From Protopterus annectens (taxonomy: Eukaryota > Chordata > Ceratodontiformes > Protopteridae): a DNA stretch of 64,000 bases. The notes beneath the pieces were generated by a model that saw only the letters and a list, made by a program, of their open reading frames with translations, was not told the DNA's origin and did no database searches. Of this stretch, positions 1 to 9,720 are shown in pieces. Both the position numbers and the translations under genes were made by a program. Position 1 is the first letter of the stretch, and each line of letters starts with the position of its first letter. Location of the stretch: the NCBI RefSeq assembly GCF_019279795.1, contig NC_056744.1:904821677-904885676 (forward strand). Reading direction: 5' to 3'.

Positions 1-262
1 AGGTTGCCCTCAGTCGGCCTGAATTCCAAAGTCCTGGGTCCTGCGTCGGCTGCTATCACCCCTTCCCTGACGTCAGGTCATCAGGGGTATAAAAGATGCG
101 GCTGACGCCATTTTCTTTAGTTTTTCTTGCCCCCAGATGTCAGGTGCCTCCTAAAAGGGTAGCCAGAATTTATATATATAGGTAAATACATGCACCAATA
201 TAAACTTTACCTTCATCTACAAACAAATACACCACATAGGTTGCATAAATCAGAGAAGGAAA
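1..262 (+). promoter_or_regulatory. Left inverted repeat unit of DIRS-a, truncated by window start and cut by DIRS-b
   Basis: The repeat carries a promoter reading to the right, antisense to the element genes: TGACGTCA (CRE-like) at 68-75, TATAAAA at 88-94, then GACGCCATTTTCT (YY1-like) near 107. After the TTCTTGCC block an A/T-rich spacer holds the conserved CAAATACACCA near 224. The unit is interrupted at 262 and resumes at 5818. Confidence 0.8.
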
Positions 263-481
263 AGTACAGTTTTGTACCTACCATAAATGTAGATGTCCGA
301 ACTGGATAGCATCTGCAGTCATAACAAGTGGGTTGTCCTGTCGTCAGGCAGCTCTGCAGTCGGCCGGATTCCAAAGTCCGGGTCCGGCTTCGGCTGATGT
401 CGCACTCCACCCGACGTCATCTCTGTTGGTCTTCGGGTATAAAAGCATCAGCCGACGCCATTTTCCTGTGTGTTTCTTGCC
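263..481 (+). promoter_or_regulatory. Left terminal repeat of DIRS-b with rightward promoter
   Basis: Positions 263-308 are the unique left terminal extension, beginning with the small palindrome GTACA-GTTT-TGTAC. Positions 309-481 repeat, inverted, the right repeat at 5630-5802. GACGTCAT lies at 412-419, TATAAAA at 438-444 and a GCCATTTTCC block follows. The spacer 482-680 holds no gene, only A-rich sequence with CAAATACACCA near 587. Confidence 0.85.
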
Positions 482-680
482 CCAGATGCCAGTAGCCCTC
501 TTGCAAGCTAAAATTTGGATAGATGCCAATGTTTCCAAATAGATAGAGGTAAGCACAACAATAAGCATATATGTACATATATACAAACAAATACACCATA
601 AAAGACTCCCCCCCAACAGCTAGCTACTAGGAGGGTAAACACCCTAGGAGTACCACAGAGGGAAGGAGGAGGGTAATCCT

Positions 681-777
681 GACTGCAGATGCTATCCAGT
701 TCGGACATCTACATTTATGGTAGGTACAAAACTGTACTATGTCCTTCATGGATGCATCTGCAGTCATAACAAGTGGG
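681..777. repeat. Internal complementary region (ICR) of DIRS-b
   Basis: Positions 681-738 are the inverted copy of the left terminus (GACTGCAGATGC to AACTGTACT). Positions 739-777 copy the right terminus in antisense (ATGTCCTTCATGG onward). The border 738/739 therefore equals the predicted circle junction of the two element ends. Confidence 0.85.
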
Positions 778-828
778 TAGAATACCATAGCCAACTAGGG
801 AGGAGGATAAAAGTAGATTATGGTGTGT

Positions 829-1850
829 TTAGGATCCCTTGCAGTACAGCAGTGGCAAACCCTGCTCGGGATCTGGAATATAGAGGCAAATTATAATGCT
901 TGGCAAATGTATGTACGGAGGTCCAAGTAGCGCCTCAATAATGTCTTTGGTTGCCACTCCTCGTAAGAAGGCTGTGGTAGTGGCTGTTGCTCTTGTAGAA
1001 TGAGGTCTTATGTTCTGTGGAATTGGTTTTCCATGGAAGGAGTAACAGTATCGTATGCAATTTCCTATCCATTTGGAGATTGTCTGTTTGAAATAGCTTT
1101 TCCTTCCCTTCCTGTTGCATAGGCTACAAAAGTTGGTCAGTCTTTCTGCTATTTTTGTTCTGTCCAAGTAGTAGCGTAGCTGTCTATGTACATCCAAGGT
1201 ATGCAGTATTCTTTCCCTCTGTTTTGTGGGTTGGGAAAGAAGGTAGGTAGGTGGATTGCCTGGTTCAAAGATACTCTGGATACCACCTTGGGCATAAATG
1301 TAGGATTAGTCCTCATGGACACTATCTTGGTGGAAGATTAGGAAGGGTTGCACTCCCATTAAGGCCTGTAGTTCTGAAACCCTCCTTGCTGAAGTAATTG
1401 CCAGTAGGAAAGCAGTTTTCCATGACAGGTGTTGTAGGTCTGCTGTTGCTGCTGGTTCAAAGGGTGATAGTGTCAACTTTTCTAGCACAAAGTTTAAATC
1501 CCCAGCTGGTAATGGTGGTTTCCTTGGAGGTTTTACATTCTTGATTCCTCTGAGGAACTGCCTGAGCAAAGGGTGAAAAACAGGTGGATCAAAGCTGTAT
1601 TCTGCTGAAATAGCTGATGCATGTATCTTGATGGAGGAGTAGGACAGGCCTGAATGAAGAAGTTCGGCCAGATACTCCAGAATGTTAGGCATATCTATGT
1701 TTGACACATCTTTTCCTCTTTCGGTACTCCAAATGACAAACCTTTTCCATTTTCCAGCATAGTTCCTTCTTGTTGAAGGTCTGCGTGCTTCAAGAATAAT
1801 GTCTAACTCTTTGAGAAAGTTCTGGATTAGCTGCTGCTATGTGATGTTCC
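829..1850 (-). pseudogene. Tyrosine recombinase (YR), DIRS-b, frameshifted
   Basis: This gene encodes the integrase of DIRS elements, a tyrosine recombinase that inserts circular DNA without target duplication. Recognisable parts on the minus strand are the N-terminal SAM-like region (ending near 1700), the first catalytic arginine in SARRVSEL (about 1385), the HSTRATA box with catalytic His and Arg (about 1000) and the start of the C-terminal helix (KDIIEA, about 935). A frameshift just after KDIIEA puts the catalytic-tyrosine segment in another frame, and a second one near 1306 breaks the middle. The N-terminus overlaps the end of pol. Confidence 0.85.
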
Positions 1851-3780
1851 ATGCAGTCAGTTGTAGCGTTTTTAGGTTTGGATGTATGATGCTGTAGTTG
1901 TTCTGAGTTAACATCAAAGGCATCAGGGGTATTGGCCACATATTGTTCCGAGACATGCTCTTCAGTAGTGGGTACCAGTGTTGTCTTGGCCAGTTTTCGG
2001 GCTATCAGGATTATCCTTGGACGTTCTTCCTTGATTTTTAGTAGTACCTTGTGTATCAAAGGAAGAGGTGGGAATGCATATGCTGTTAGGCCTTTCCAGT
2101 TGAAGGAGAGTGAGTCCACTTTCCATGCTAGTGGATGGAATGTCCTTGTGCAGAATTTTTTGAGCTGGTGATTGAGAGGTGATGCGAATAGGTCTATCTG
2201 TGGCATTCCCCATTTCTTTGAGATGGTCTTGAAGATGTCCGGGTGCAGTTTCCATTCGTGGGCATCCGAGTGGTTCTGCTTAATATGTCTGCTAGAGTAT
2301 TGTCTTTCCCGGTACAAATATTGCCTGTAACTGAATGTTGTAGCTGAGTGCCAGGGTCCACAGCTCCAAGGTCATTCTGCATAGGGGGTATGAATGAGTG
2401 CCTCCCTGTTTGTTGATGTACCACATGACTGTGGTGTTGTCTGTCCTTATCATCAACTGGCCCTCTTTGAGGAATGGTTTTAACTTTTGGATTGCCAGTT
2501 TTACTGCCAGCATTTCTTTTAGATTGATGTGCAGGTGAAGTTGATCCTGTGTCCACAATCCTTGCGCATTTGTCCAGCATGTGGGCCCCATCCTAGGTCT
2601 GAAGCGTCTGTTGTGATGGTCTGGCTTGGTTGACATCTGCGAAAGGGTAGGCCTGGGTTTGACTGGCATGCCTGAGCCCACCATAGGAACTCCTGTTTTA
2701 AGCATGGAATTAGTGGGATTTCTGTTTCTAGACTGTGTCTGTGTTGGGACCATAAATTCTTTAGGTACCACTGTAGTTTCCTCATATGTAGTCTGGCAAA
2801 CGGGACCAAGATTATGCATGATGCCATGAAGCCCAAGGCCTGCAGAAATTTTCTTGCTGTTAACTTGTTCAGTTTTGTTAGTGCCAAGAAGTAAAGTGGA
2901 AGTTCTTTTTGTTTTTCTGTAGTCAGGCATGCCATTTGTTGTACTGTGTCCAATTCAGCCCAAGAATGTCCTTGTTTGGGATGGTATCAGCCTTGGCTTT
3001 TGTAAATTGACTGTGTATCCCAGTCCTTGTAGCAAGTAAATGACCCTTTGTAAATCTGTTGTCAGCTTGCTTTTGTTGTCCCCTTGTAGCAGGCAGTCGT
3101 CCAGGTATGGGTAAATTTGAATTCCCTGTAGTCTGCAATGGCGATTACTGATGCCAGGCATTTTGTGAATACTCTGGGCGCAGTAGATAAGCCAAAGGGC
3201 AATGCTGAGAATTGATAGTGCTCTGATCCTGCAAGAAATCTGAGGTATCTTCTGCAGATTGGTCGAATGGGCGTGCAGGTATGCCTCCTTGAGATCTAGA
3301 GTTACCAGCCAAGACTCCTTGCCCAGCATGGGAAGAAGTTGCTGTAGGGTCAGCATTTTGAATTTTGGGACAATGATGTATGTATTTAAGGTGGACAGAT
3401 CGAGAATTGGTCTCCAACTTTTTTCCTTTCTTGGAACTAGGAATAGTCTGGAATAGAACCCCTTTCCTTGTTCTGCTGTTGGCACTCTTTCCACAGCTCT
3501 CATGTTGGCTAACTCCATTATCTGGCGTAGAGCCTCTGTTTTTTGATTTGGAGGTAGATTTGGCATTCCTCTTTTGACTGGTAAAGTGTGGAAGTGAAAC
3601 CGGTAACCTTGATCTATGGTTTGTAAAATCCACTAATTTTTTGTTATGTAGTGCCAGTTCTTTGAAAATAAGGTTAACTTTCCGCCTAGAGGAGCTGCTA
3701 TTTGTTCCCTGGTAGGCGGAGTTAGGATTAAGTCACTGTGGTTGTGCCGATGTAGTGGCAGTGGCTGTGTCTGTGCCTCT
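1790..3780 (-). pseudogene. pol (RT, RNase H, methyltransferase-like), DIRS-b
   Basis: Reverse transcriptase starts near 3560 (TEALRQI), with the RT box LVTLDLKEAYLH near 3300 and the catalytic YLDD near 3100. A thumb region with LHMRKLQWYL follows near 2780. RNase H shows TTDASDLGWG near 2600 and RTDNTTVMWYINKQGG near 2420. The Dam-like region IDLFASPLN and AFPPLPLIHKVL lies at 2190-2040. Frames switch at about 3290 and 3170 (a compensating pair), 2955, 2520 and 2300, so no single protein can be made. The N-terminal end overlaps the gag C-terminus in another frame. Confidence 0.85.
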
Positions 3781-5509
3781 GTTGTTACCTTGCCACTGTC
3801 GTCCTCTGTAGGCACCTCCTCTGGGTTGGTTTCTGCCTCTGGAACGTCTATTCCTGCCCCTTTGAAATTTTGTGGAGTCAGGAAAGGACCAATTTTTGGC
3901 AGGCCAGTTCCTGCTAAACCTTGGGGTTGAACCTGCAAGAAATCTTTAACAGTTTGAACTGATTTTGCCTTTTCTTCCATTTTCTTCATAACCTGCTGGG
4001 CAGGTGTACCAAACAAACTTGTCTTGTCCATAGGAGCATCTAGCAACTTGGCTTTAACATGATCCGGTAAAGCTTGTTCCTTTAGCCATGCATGCCTTCT
4101 TATCACTGTGCCTGTCATGGCTGATCTAAATGAAGCCTCCAGTGCATCATAGCCACATTTTAAGGAATGGTTGCTAACCTGTTGTATGTTATTTACCATC
4201 TCTAATACATATTTCTTATCAAGAGATTCATCAGTGGTTAGTTTTTAGTTAACTGATCAAGCATAAACTCTTGGTATTGTATCATGTGAAACTGACAGTT
4301 TAAAGCTCTAGCTGAGAGAGTAGCTGAAGTGTAGACCTTTTACCCCATCTGTCTAATGACCTTGCTTCCCTTTCAGAAGGAATAGGGTTTTAGCTGTGGT
4401 CGCTGCTACTGCCTTGGGACCCTGGGATATAGTTTCTGGGTCTGCAAGTGGGGCCTTGTAAAGGTGGTGATGAGTATCTGGCACCCTGTAAAATCTGTCT
4501 GGTTTGGCAGGGGCTGGGGGTAAAGAATCTGGAGCAGCAAACATCATTAAGAGCATCATCCACCACAGATAGAACACGACGTATAGCTAAGGGCCTGTGC
4601 TGTGGGAGCTGCAGAAAGGTTCTAAGACTTTTCTGGAGTCTGAAAAATCCTGTTGCTGCCATTGGAACTGTTCTCATGGCATGCAAGGTTTCCCCAAAGG
4701 AGAATTCTTCTGGTGGGGAAGCAGCAGGAATGGATTCTTCAGCATCAGAATCTTCAAAATTGGAGAAGGGAGCCTCTGGCTGGTCAGTTATGTCTGATTC
4801 ATCAGCAGAATCATCAGAAGACACTGGCTCAGGGGCTCTGCCCTAGGTCTCTTCTCTGGGGGCTGAGAGGCCCTGTCTGGGTGAGATTGAGATCCTCTAA
4901 TTAAAGAAATTAAATCTTCTGCCAAAGAAAGCATTTGAGAACTAGAAGAGGGCCTGGATGTGGGGGTTTAACAGGCACTGATTTAGTAGTCTTGGCTGCT
5001 TTAGCCCTGGCGAAGGCCTTAATGGACATGGCTGCTGGAGGCCTAGCAGCACCACGTGCTGGGGTAGAGACATCCAAGGGATGGTGTCTGATAAGTCAAC
5101 CACCGTAGTGGGTAAAATTTCTGAGGTCGATTCAAGAGTTGTAGCAGGGGCCTCAGTAGTAAGAATAGGTTCAGCTGTGCTTAGATCACTTTTCTCGGTT
5201 CGGCGAAACCGAGACACTCGCGGTTTGCTTTACCGTGGTTTCGGCGAAACCGCGGACGCGAGTGTCGGTCTTATCTTTGCGTTTTGGAAGATTGGGTAGT
5301 CGGAGGATCCGACGGCATAATGTACGCAAAATCAGTACGAAAAACTGTTCTGCAAACTCCGACCGACGCCTAAGCGTTTCGGTTGAAAGCACAGGCGAAC
5401 AGGCTGCTACGTCGTGGGCTGGGCCTAAACAAGGCAGACAGTAAGAGTGGAAATCTTTATGAGGTATTTGTTTCCCACAGGTTAAACAATTGTTAACTTT
5501 TTCTGACAT
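3690..5509 (-). pseudogene. gag-like gene, DIRS-b
   Basis: ATG at 5509 (MSEKVNN) opens a Cys/His-rich region, CxxC-x10-HxxxCxxC followed by GPAHDV and further Cys residues that look degraded against DIRS-d (DHDVAACLAC). A Ser/Thr/Pro-rich acidic region follows, with the motif FEDSDAEESIPAASPPEEFSFG near 4750. The conserved core lies between 4700 and 4000, including RRHAWLKEQALPDHVKAKLLDAP near 4100. The C-terminus is Arg/Gly-rich. DIRS gag is a nucleocapsid-like protein. Frameshifts near 5200, 4940, 4390 and 4250 disrupt it. Confidence 0.8.
5194..5266. repeat. CpG-rich nested hairpin in gag of DIRS-b
   Basis: Three inverted repeats are packed together: CTCGGTT/AACCGAG (5194-5200 with 5207-5213), GACACTCGCG/CGCGAGTGTC (5213-5222 with 5257-5266), and an inner GGTTTCG/CGAAACC hairpin (about 5237-5251). 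The same arrangement occurs in DIRS-d at 15924-16000. Confidence 0.75.
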
Positions 5510-5629
5510 CGGCTGAGGCAAGAAAGAGTCCCCAGCGGGTACTTAGCTTTAGAAGTCTTGGTAGTATTCGTAGAAGTAATCTCTGGATCCGACCGACCGG
5601 CACTTGCGAACAGCTTCTGCTTGAGGCAC

Positions 5630-5817
5630 GGCAAGAAAGACTCAGGAAAATGGCGTCGGCTGATGCTTTTATACCCGAAGACCAACAGAGATGACGTCGG
5701 GTGGAGTGCGACATCAGCCGAAGCCGGACCCGGACTTTGGAATCCGGCCGACTGCAGGGCTGCCTGACGACAGGACAACCCACTTGTTATGACTGCAGAT
5801 GCATCCATGAAGGACAT
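5630..5817 (-). promoter_or_regulatory. Right terminal repeat and sense promoter of DIRS-b
   Basis: Positions 5630-5802 are the inverted match of 309-481; 5803-5817 is a unique right extension. On the minus strand it holds GACGTCAT, then a TATA box (TTTTATA on plus at 5667-5673), then GACGCCATTTTCCTGAG. This is the likely promoter for gag-pol-YR. Positions 5510-5629 are leader with no gene. Confidence 0.85.
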
Positions 5818-5860
5818 GATAGGTTCCATCAGAAGAAAGGGGGATGGCGGGTGGGATCCT

Positions 5861-5961
5861 GGACTGCAACAGTGAATACACTCTAACATCTACATTTATG
5901 GTAAGTGTACACAACTGTACTATGTTCTTCGTGTTTCACTGTTGCAGTCATTACATTTGGG
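5861..5961. repeat. ICR of DIRS-a
   Basis: GGACTGCAACAGTG... to ...CAACTGTACT (5861-5921) is complementary to a left terminus of this family; ATGTTCTTCGTG onward (5922-5961) matches the right end at 19099 in antisense. The family signature is CTGTTGCAGTCATTACA. Confidence 0.8.
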
Positions 5962-5974
5962 TAGAGTCCCAAAA

Positions 5975-6227
5975 CTAAGGTTGGGAGTCTGGTGCTAGAG
6001 AGGTTATCAGGCCCTGCAGAACTGCAGTGGCAAAGCCTGCCCTGGATTTAGAGTACAATGGCAGATGATAGTGCTTTATAAAGGTGTGCACTGAACTCCA
6101 AGTAGCAGCCTCTAAAATGTCCTTGGTTGGTACTCCCCTGAGAAAGGCTGCTGAAGTGGCTGCAGCTCTGGTTGAATGTGGCCTTATGCCCTTAGGCACT
6201 GGCTTGCCATGGTGTAAGTAGCAGAAA
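5975..6227 (-). pseudogene. YR C-terminal fragment, DIRS-a
   Basis: Minus-strand frame reads HHGKPVPKGIRPHSTRAAATSAAFLRGV, then KDILEAATWSSVHTFIKHYHL. It therefore keeps catalytic HxxR and the catalytic tyrosine (HYH). It is cut at 6227 by DIRS-c; the N-terminal two thirds are not found on the other side. Confidence 0.85.
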
Positions 6228-6438
6228 AGTACAGTCGTGTACCTACCATAAATGTAGATGTTGAGTGTATTCACTGTTGCAGTCATTACACTTGGGTTAT
6301 CCGCTGGCAGGCTACCCGCAGTCGGCCTGAATTCCAAAGTCCTGGTCCGGCGTCGGTTGCTGTCGCCTCTTCCCTGACGTCAGTGCACCAGGGGTATAAA
6401 AGATGCAGCAGACGCCATTTTCTTCAGTTTTTCTTGCC
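6228..6438 (+). promoter_or_regulatory. Left terminal repeat of DIRS-c with rightward promoter
   Basis: Unique left extension 6228-6271, inverted repeat 6272-6438. TGACGTCA at 6375-6382, TATAAAA at 6395-6401, GACGCCATTTTCTTCAG after it. Spacer 6439-6601 is non-coding and holds GCAAATACACCA near 6520. Confidence 0.85.
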
Positions 6439-6601
6439 CCAGATGTTAGGTGCCCCCAAAAGGGTAGGCTTAAAAAATTCTAATCATAAGAAAGCATGCA
6501 CATAACCTTCATCTACAAGCAAATACACCACATAGGTTGTATAGAATAGAGAAGTACAGATAAGTCCCAGCAATGGAAGGGGGATGGTGGGAGGGTAACC
6601 T

Positions 6602-6697
6602 GGACTGCAACAGTGAATACACTATCTACATTTACGGTAGGTATACAACTGTACTATGTTCATCGTGTTTCACTGTTGCAGTCATTACACTTGGGTT
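6602..6697. repeat. ICR of DIRS-c
   Basis: Left-end complement 6602-6655 and antisense right-end copy 6656-6697 (ATGTTCATCGTGTTTC). A few bases of the first arm are missing compared with other copies (ACACTATCTAC). Confidence 0.8.
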
Positions 6698-6728
6698 GAA
6701 TCCCAAAGCTGAGGTTGGGTGGCTAGAC

Positions 6729-7840
6729 CTAAATAGAATTAGGAGTGGCTATGATGTCTTGCAGAACTGCAGTGGCAAAGCCTGCTCTGGATTTAAGAGT
6801 AAAGAGGTAAGTGGTAGTGCTTTGTAAAAGTGTGCACTGAAGTTCAGGTTGCAGCCTCCAAAATGTCCTTGGTTGGTACTCCTCTGAGGAAGGCTGCTGA
6901 AGTGGCTGCTGCTCTGGTAGAATGTGGCCTAATGCCCTTAGGCACTGATTTGCCATGTTGTGAATAGCAGAAACGAATGCAGTGGCCTATCCATTTTGAA
7001 ATAGTCTGCTTTGAAATGGCTTTTCCTTGCGATCCTGCAGCATATGCCACTAAGAACTGCTCAGTCTTTCAGAAAGCTTTAGTTTTGTCCAAGTAAAAGA
7101 GTAGCTGTCGGTGTTATGTCCAAAGAATGCAGAAGTCTCTTCCCCTTATTCTGCGGGTTTGGATAAAAGGTAGGCAAATGTATGGTTTGGTTTAGAGCCA
7201 CACTGGACACTACCTTAGGCATAAATGTTGGGTTTGTCCTTAAAGAAACCCTGTCCGGATGGAAGATAATAAAAGGTTCCACAGCCATTAGTGCCTGTAA
7301 CTCTGAGACTCTTCTTGCTGAAGTTATTGCTAGGAGAAGAGCCGTTTTCCATAATTATTTTATCTCAGCTGTATTGGCTGGCTCAAAAGGAGGTAGTGAG
7401 TTTTTCCAAGACAAAATTGAGGTCCCATGCAGGTATTGGAGCTCTCTTGGAAGTCTTATGTTTTTGGCCCCTCTGAGATACTGCCTTAGCAGTGGATGAG
7501 AAAAAAATAGGTGGGTCCGTATTGTAATGAGCTGAAATGGCAGAGGCATGGATCTTAATTGATGAGAAGGATAGGCCTTTGTCCAGCATCTCAGTTAGGT
7601 ATTGTAAAATCTGAGGAATATTTGGCACAAGCGTGTCAATTCTTTGTGCCTGGTTCCAAGCACAGAATCGCTTCCATTTTTCTGCATAAGATTTTCTGAT
7701 GCTGGGCCTCCTGGCCTCCAAAATAACATCCATAACTGCTTTAGAGAGAGGTGCGTTCTGTATGGTTACATTATCCACCATGCAGCTAGATTTAGGGTTC
7801 TGAGTTGGCTGTGCAGGATCTGATTGTTTTGTTGTGAGGA
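6729..7840 (-). pseudogene. YR, DIRS-c, frameshifted
   Basis: N-terminus (VMDVILEARRPSIRKSYAEK) near 7735, NIPQILQYLTEML near 7610, DLNFVLEKL near 7400, a DRVSLRTNPTFMPKVVSS stretch near 7230, and RPHSTRAAATSAAFL near 6910 (HxxR). The tyrosine segment at 6800 is out of frame with HSTR. Frames change near 7540, 7370, 7080 and 6850. The catalytic SARRVSEL block near 7310 survives in sequence (plus-strand GAGACTCTTCTTGCTGAAG) but not in an open frame. Confidence 0.83.
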
Positions 7841-9720
7841 ATTTGAGAATGTCCAGGCTGGGCCTTGAGACAAGCTCCTTAGGAATGGGTACCAGTGCTG
7901 GCGTGGCCAGTCTGGGGCAATCAGGATCATTTTTGGCTTCTCTTGTCTGACCTTTAGGAGTACCTTGGGGAGGAGAGGCAGAGGAGGGAAAGCATATACT
8001 GTAAGGGATTTTCAGCTGAATGAAAGGGCATACACTTTCCATGCTTGTTTGTGATAAGTCCGAGTGCAGAATCTCTGTAGCTGGCAGTTGTGAGGGGAGG
8101 CAAAAGGATCTATGTCTGGGCATCCCCATTTCCCTGTTATCATGCTGAAGATTTGTGGATCTAACTTCAACTCGTGAGGATCCATGAGGTTTCTGCTTAG
8201 TTCGTCTGCCAAAGTATTTGTCTTTCCTGGCAGGAATTGTGCTTGCAGGTGTACTTGATAAGTCAATGCTGTGTTCCACAAAGTCATGGCTTGTCTGCAG
8301 AGGGGGTATGAATGTGTGCCTCCTTGCTTGTTTATGTACCACATGACTGTAGTATTGTCCGTCTTTATCAGCAGTTGTCCTGGATGAAGTAGGTCCTTGA
8401 AGGCTGTCAGGGCATTCTGTACAGCTAGCATCTCTTTTTGATTGATATGAAGATGCATTTGGCTTGTGGGCCATGTGCCCTGAATACATTTTCCTGCCAT
8501 GTGTGCCCCCCATGCATAATCTGATGCATCTGTTCTTAGTGTCAGCCTGGCTGTGGGTAGAGTGAATGGCTGTCCCTTATGTGGTGACAGGCCTGTGCCC
8601 ACCACTGAAACTCCTGCTGCAGGCAGGGAATGAGAGTAATTAATGTTTCCAGGCTGTGGCAATGTTGAGTCCAAACACTTTTTAGATACCATTGTAGTTT
8701 CCTCGTATGCAGTCTTACATATGGAATTAGTAGACTGCAGGATGCCATGTAGCCCAGAGCCTGCAGAATTTTTCTTGCAGTTAACTGGGTCTTTGTTGCC
8801 ATGCTTTCAAAGTAAGAAGTCAGTTGCCTTTGCTTGTCTGGTGTGAGATAAGCCATCTGGGCAGTTGTATTTAAGCTTGCACCCAGGAATATTATCTCTC
8901 GAGAGGGCACTAGTTTTGATTTATTTTCATTTACTGTGTACCCTAGGCAAACTAGTAATCTTTTTACAAACGCCAGATGCTTTAGTAGAATGTCTTTGGT
9001 CTCTGCTCGAATAAGGCAGTCATCCAAGTAGGGATATATTTAAATTCCTTTTTGTCTGCAAAATGCAATTACTGGTGCCAGGCATTTTGTGAAGACCCTG
9101 GGCGCAGTAGATAAGCCAAAGGGCAGTGCAGAGAATTGGTAGTGCATTGAGCCAGCTATGAATCTGAGGTATCTTCTTGCAAGCTTGTCTGATTGGGACA
9201 TGCCTCTGAGGTCCAAAGTTACAAGCCAAGCCTTCTTGCCCAGCATGGGCAGAAGCTGCTGCAGAGTCAACATTTTGAATTTTGGAACATCCAGGAAGGT
9301 ATTTAGAATAGACAGGTCCCGAATTGGTCTCCAGGCTTTGTCCTTTCTTGGTACTAAGAAAAGTCTTGAGTAAAATCCTTGTCCCTGCTCTTGTTGTGGC
9401 ACTGGCTGAATAGCCCTCATGTCCATGAGAGATTAAACTTGTCTTTGTGCCTCTGCCCATTGATTGTGTGGCAGGTCTGGCATACCTTTTGCCTTTGTAA
9501 GGGTGTGAAAGTGGGACCTGTAAGCCCTGAGAGACTATATTTAAGACCCATTTGTCCTGGGTGATCTTGGGCCAATTTTGTGAAAAAAATGCTAGCTTTC
9601 CCCCTAAGGGTGCTGCCAAAAGATAAGTGCTTGGAATTGGCAGAGGGAAGTCATTGGGACTGTTTCCTATAAGGCTGTGATTTGTCTTCTCCGCTTTTGA
9701 AGGTAGAAGCACCCTATTGT
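7800..9720 (-). pseudogene. pol (RT, RNase H, methyltransferase-like), DIRS-c
   Basis: RT N-terminal half at 9040-9426 keeps GFYSRLFLVPRKDKAWRPI and LVTLDLRG, but the stretch that should follow is damaged (SQSDKLARRYLRF). The catalytic Asp pair is read near 9020 as MDDCLI. RNase H and the C-terminal region are open from 8692 to 8012: TLRTDASDYAWGAHMAG, then KTDNTTVMWYINKQGG, then DPHELKLDPQIFSMITGKWG and IDPFASPHN. Proline-rich FPPLPLL-equivalent sequence is out of frame at 7960. One break separates RT from RNase H (about 8550). Confidence 0.83.

Larger units (their letters stand above)
263..5817 (-). mobile_element. DIRS-b retrotransposon, complete end to end
   Basis: The left end AGTACAGTTTTG starts at 263 and the right end ...GAAGGACAT stops at 5817. 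Flanking DNA (1-262 and 5818 onward) is one continuous DIRS-a left repeat, which fixes the borders. There is no target-site duplication. Order on the minus strand is right repeat, gag, pol, YR, ICR, left repeat, about 5.55 kb. End-family signature is GCATCTGCAGTC, shared with DIRS-d. All three genes are frameshifted. Confidence 0.9.

Noticed and set aside
263-738. Each 430-480 bp left unit, with long terminal inverted arms, looks like an independent MITE
   Set aside because: In every case with enough sequence the unit is followed directly by the antisense right-end copy and a YR gene, and its copy-specific bases match that element. It is the left repeat plus half the ICR of the DIRS, not a separate transposon.
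4448-4904. Plus-strand open frames of 60-130 codons opposite gag, pol and YR throughout the window
   Set aside because: They are shadows of minus-strand genes without domain similarity or codon signal of their own, and recur wherever the same gene recurs.
263-5817. LTR retrotransposon or endogenous retrovirus
   Set aside because: There are no direct long terminal repeats, no protease, no DDE integrase and no envelope; termini are inverted and the integrase is a tyrosine recombinase.
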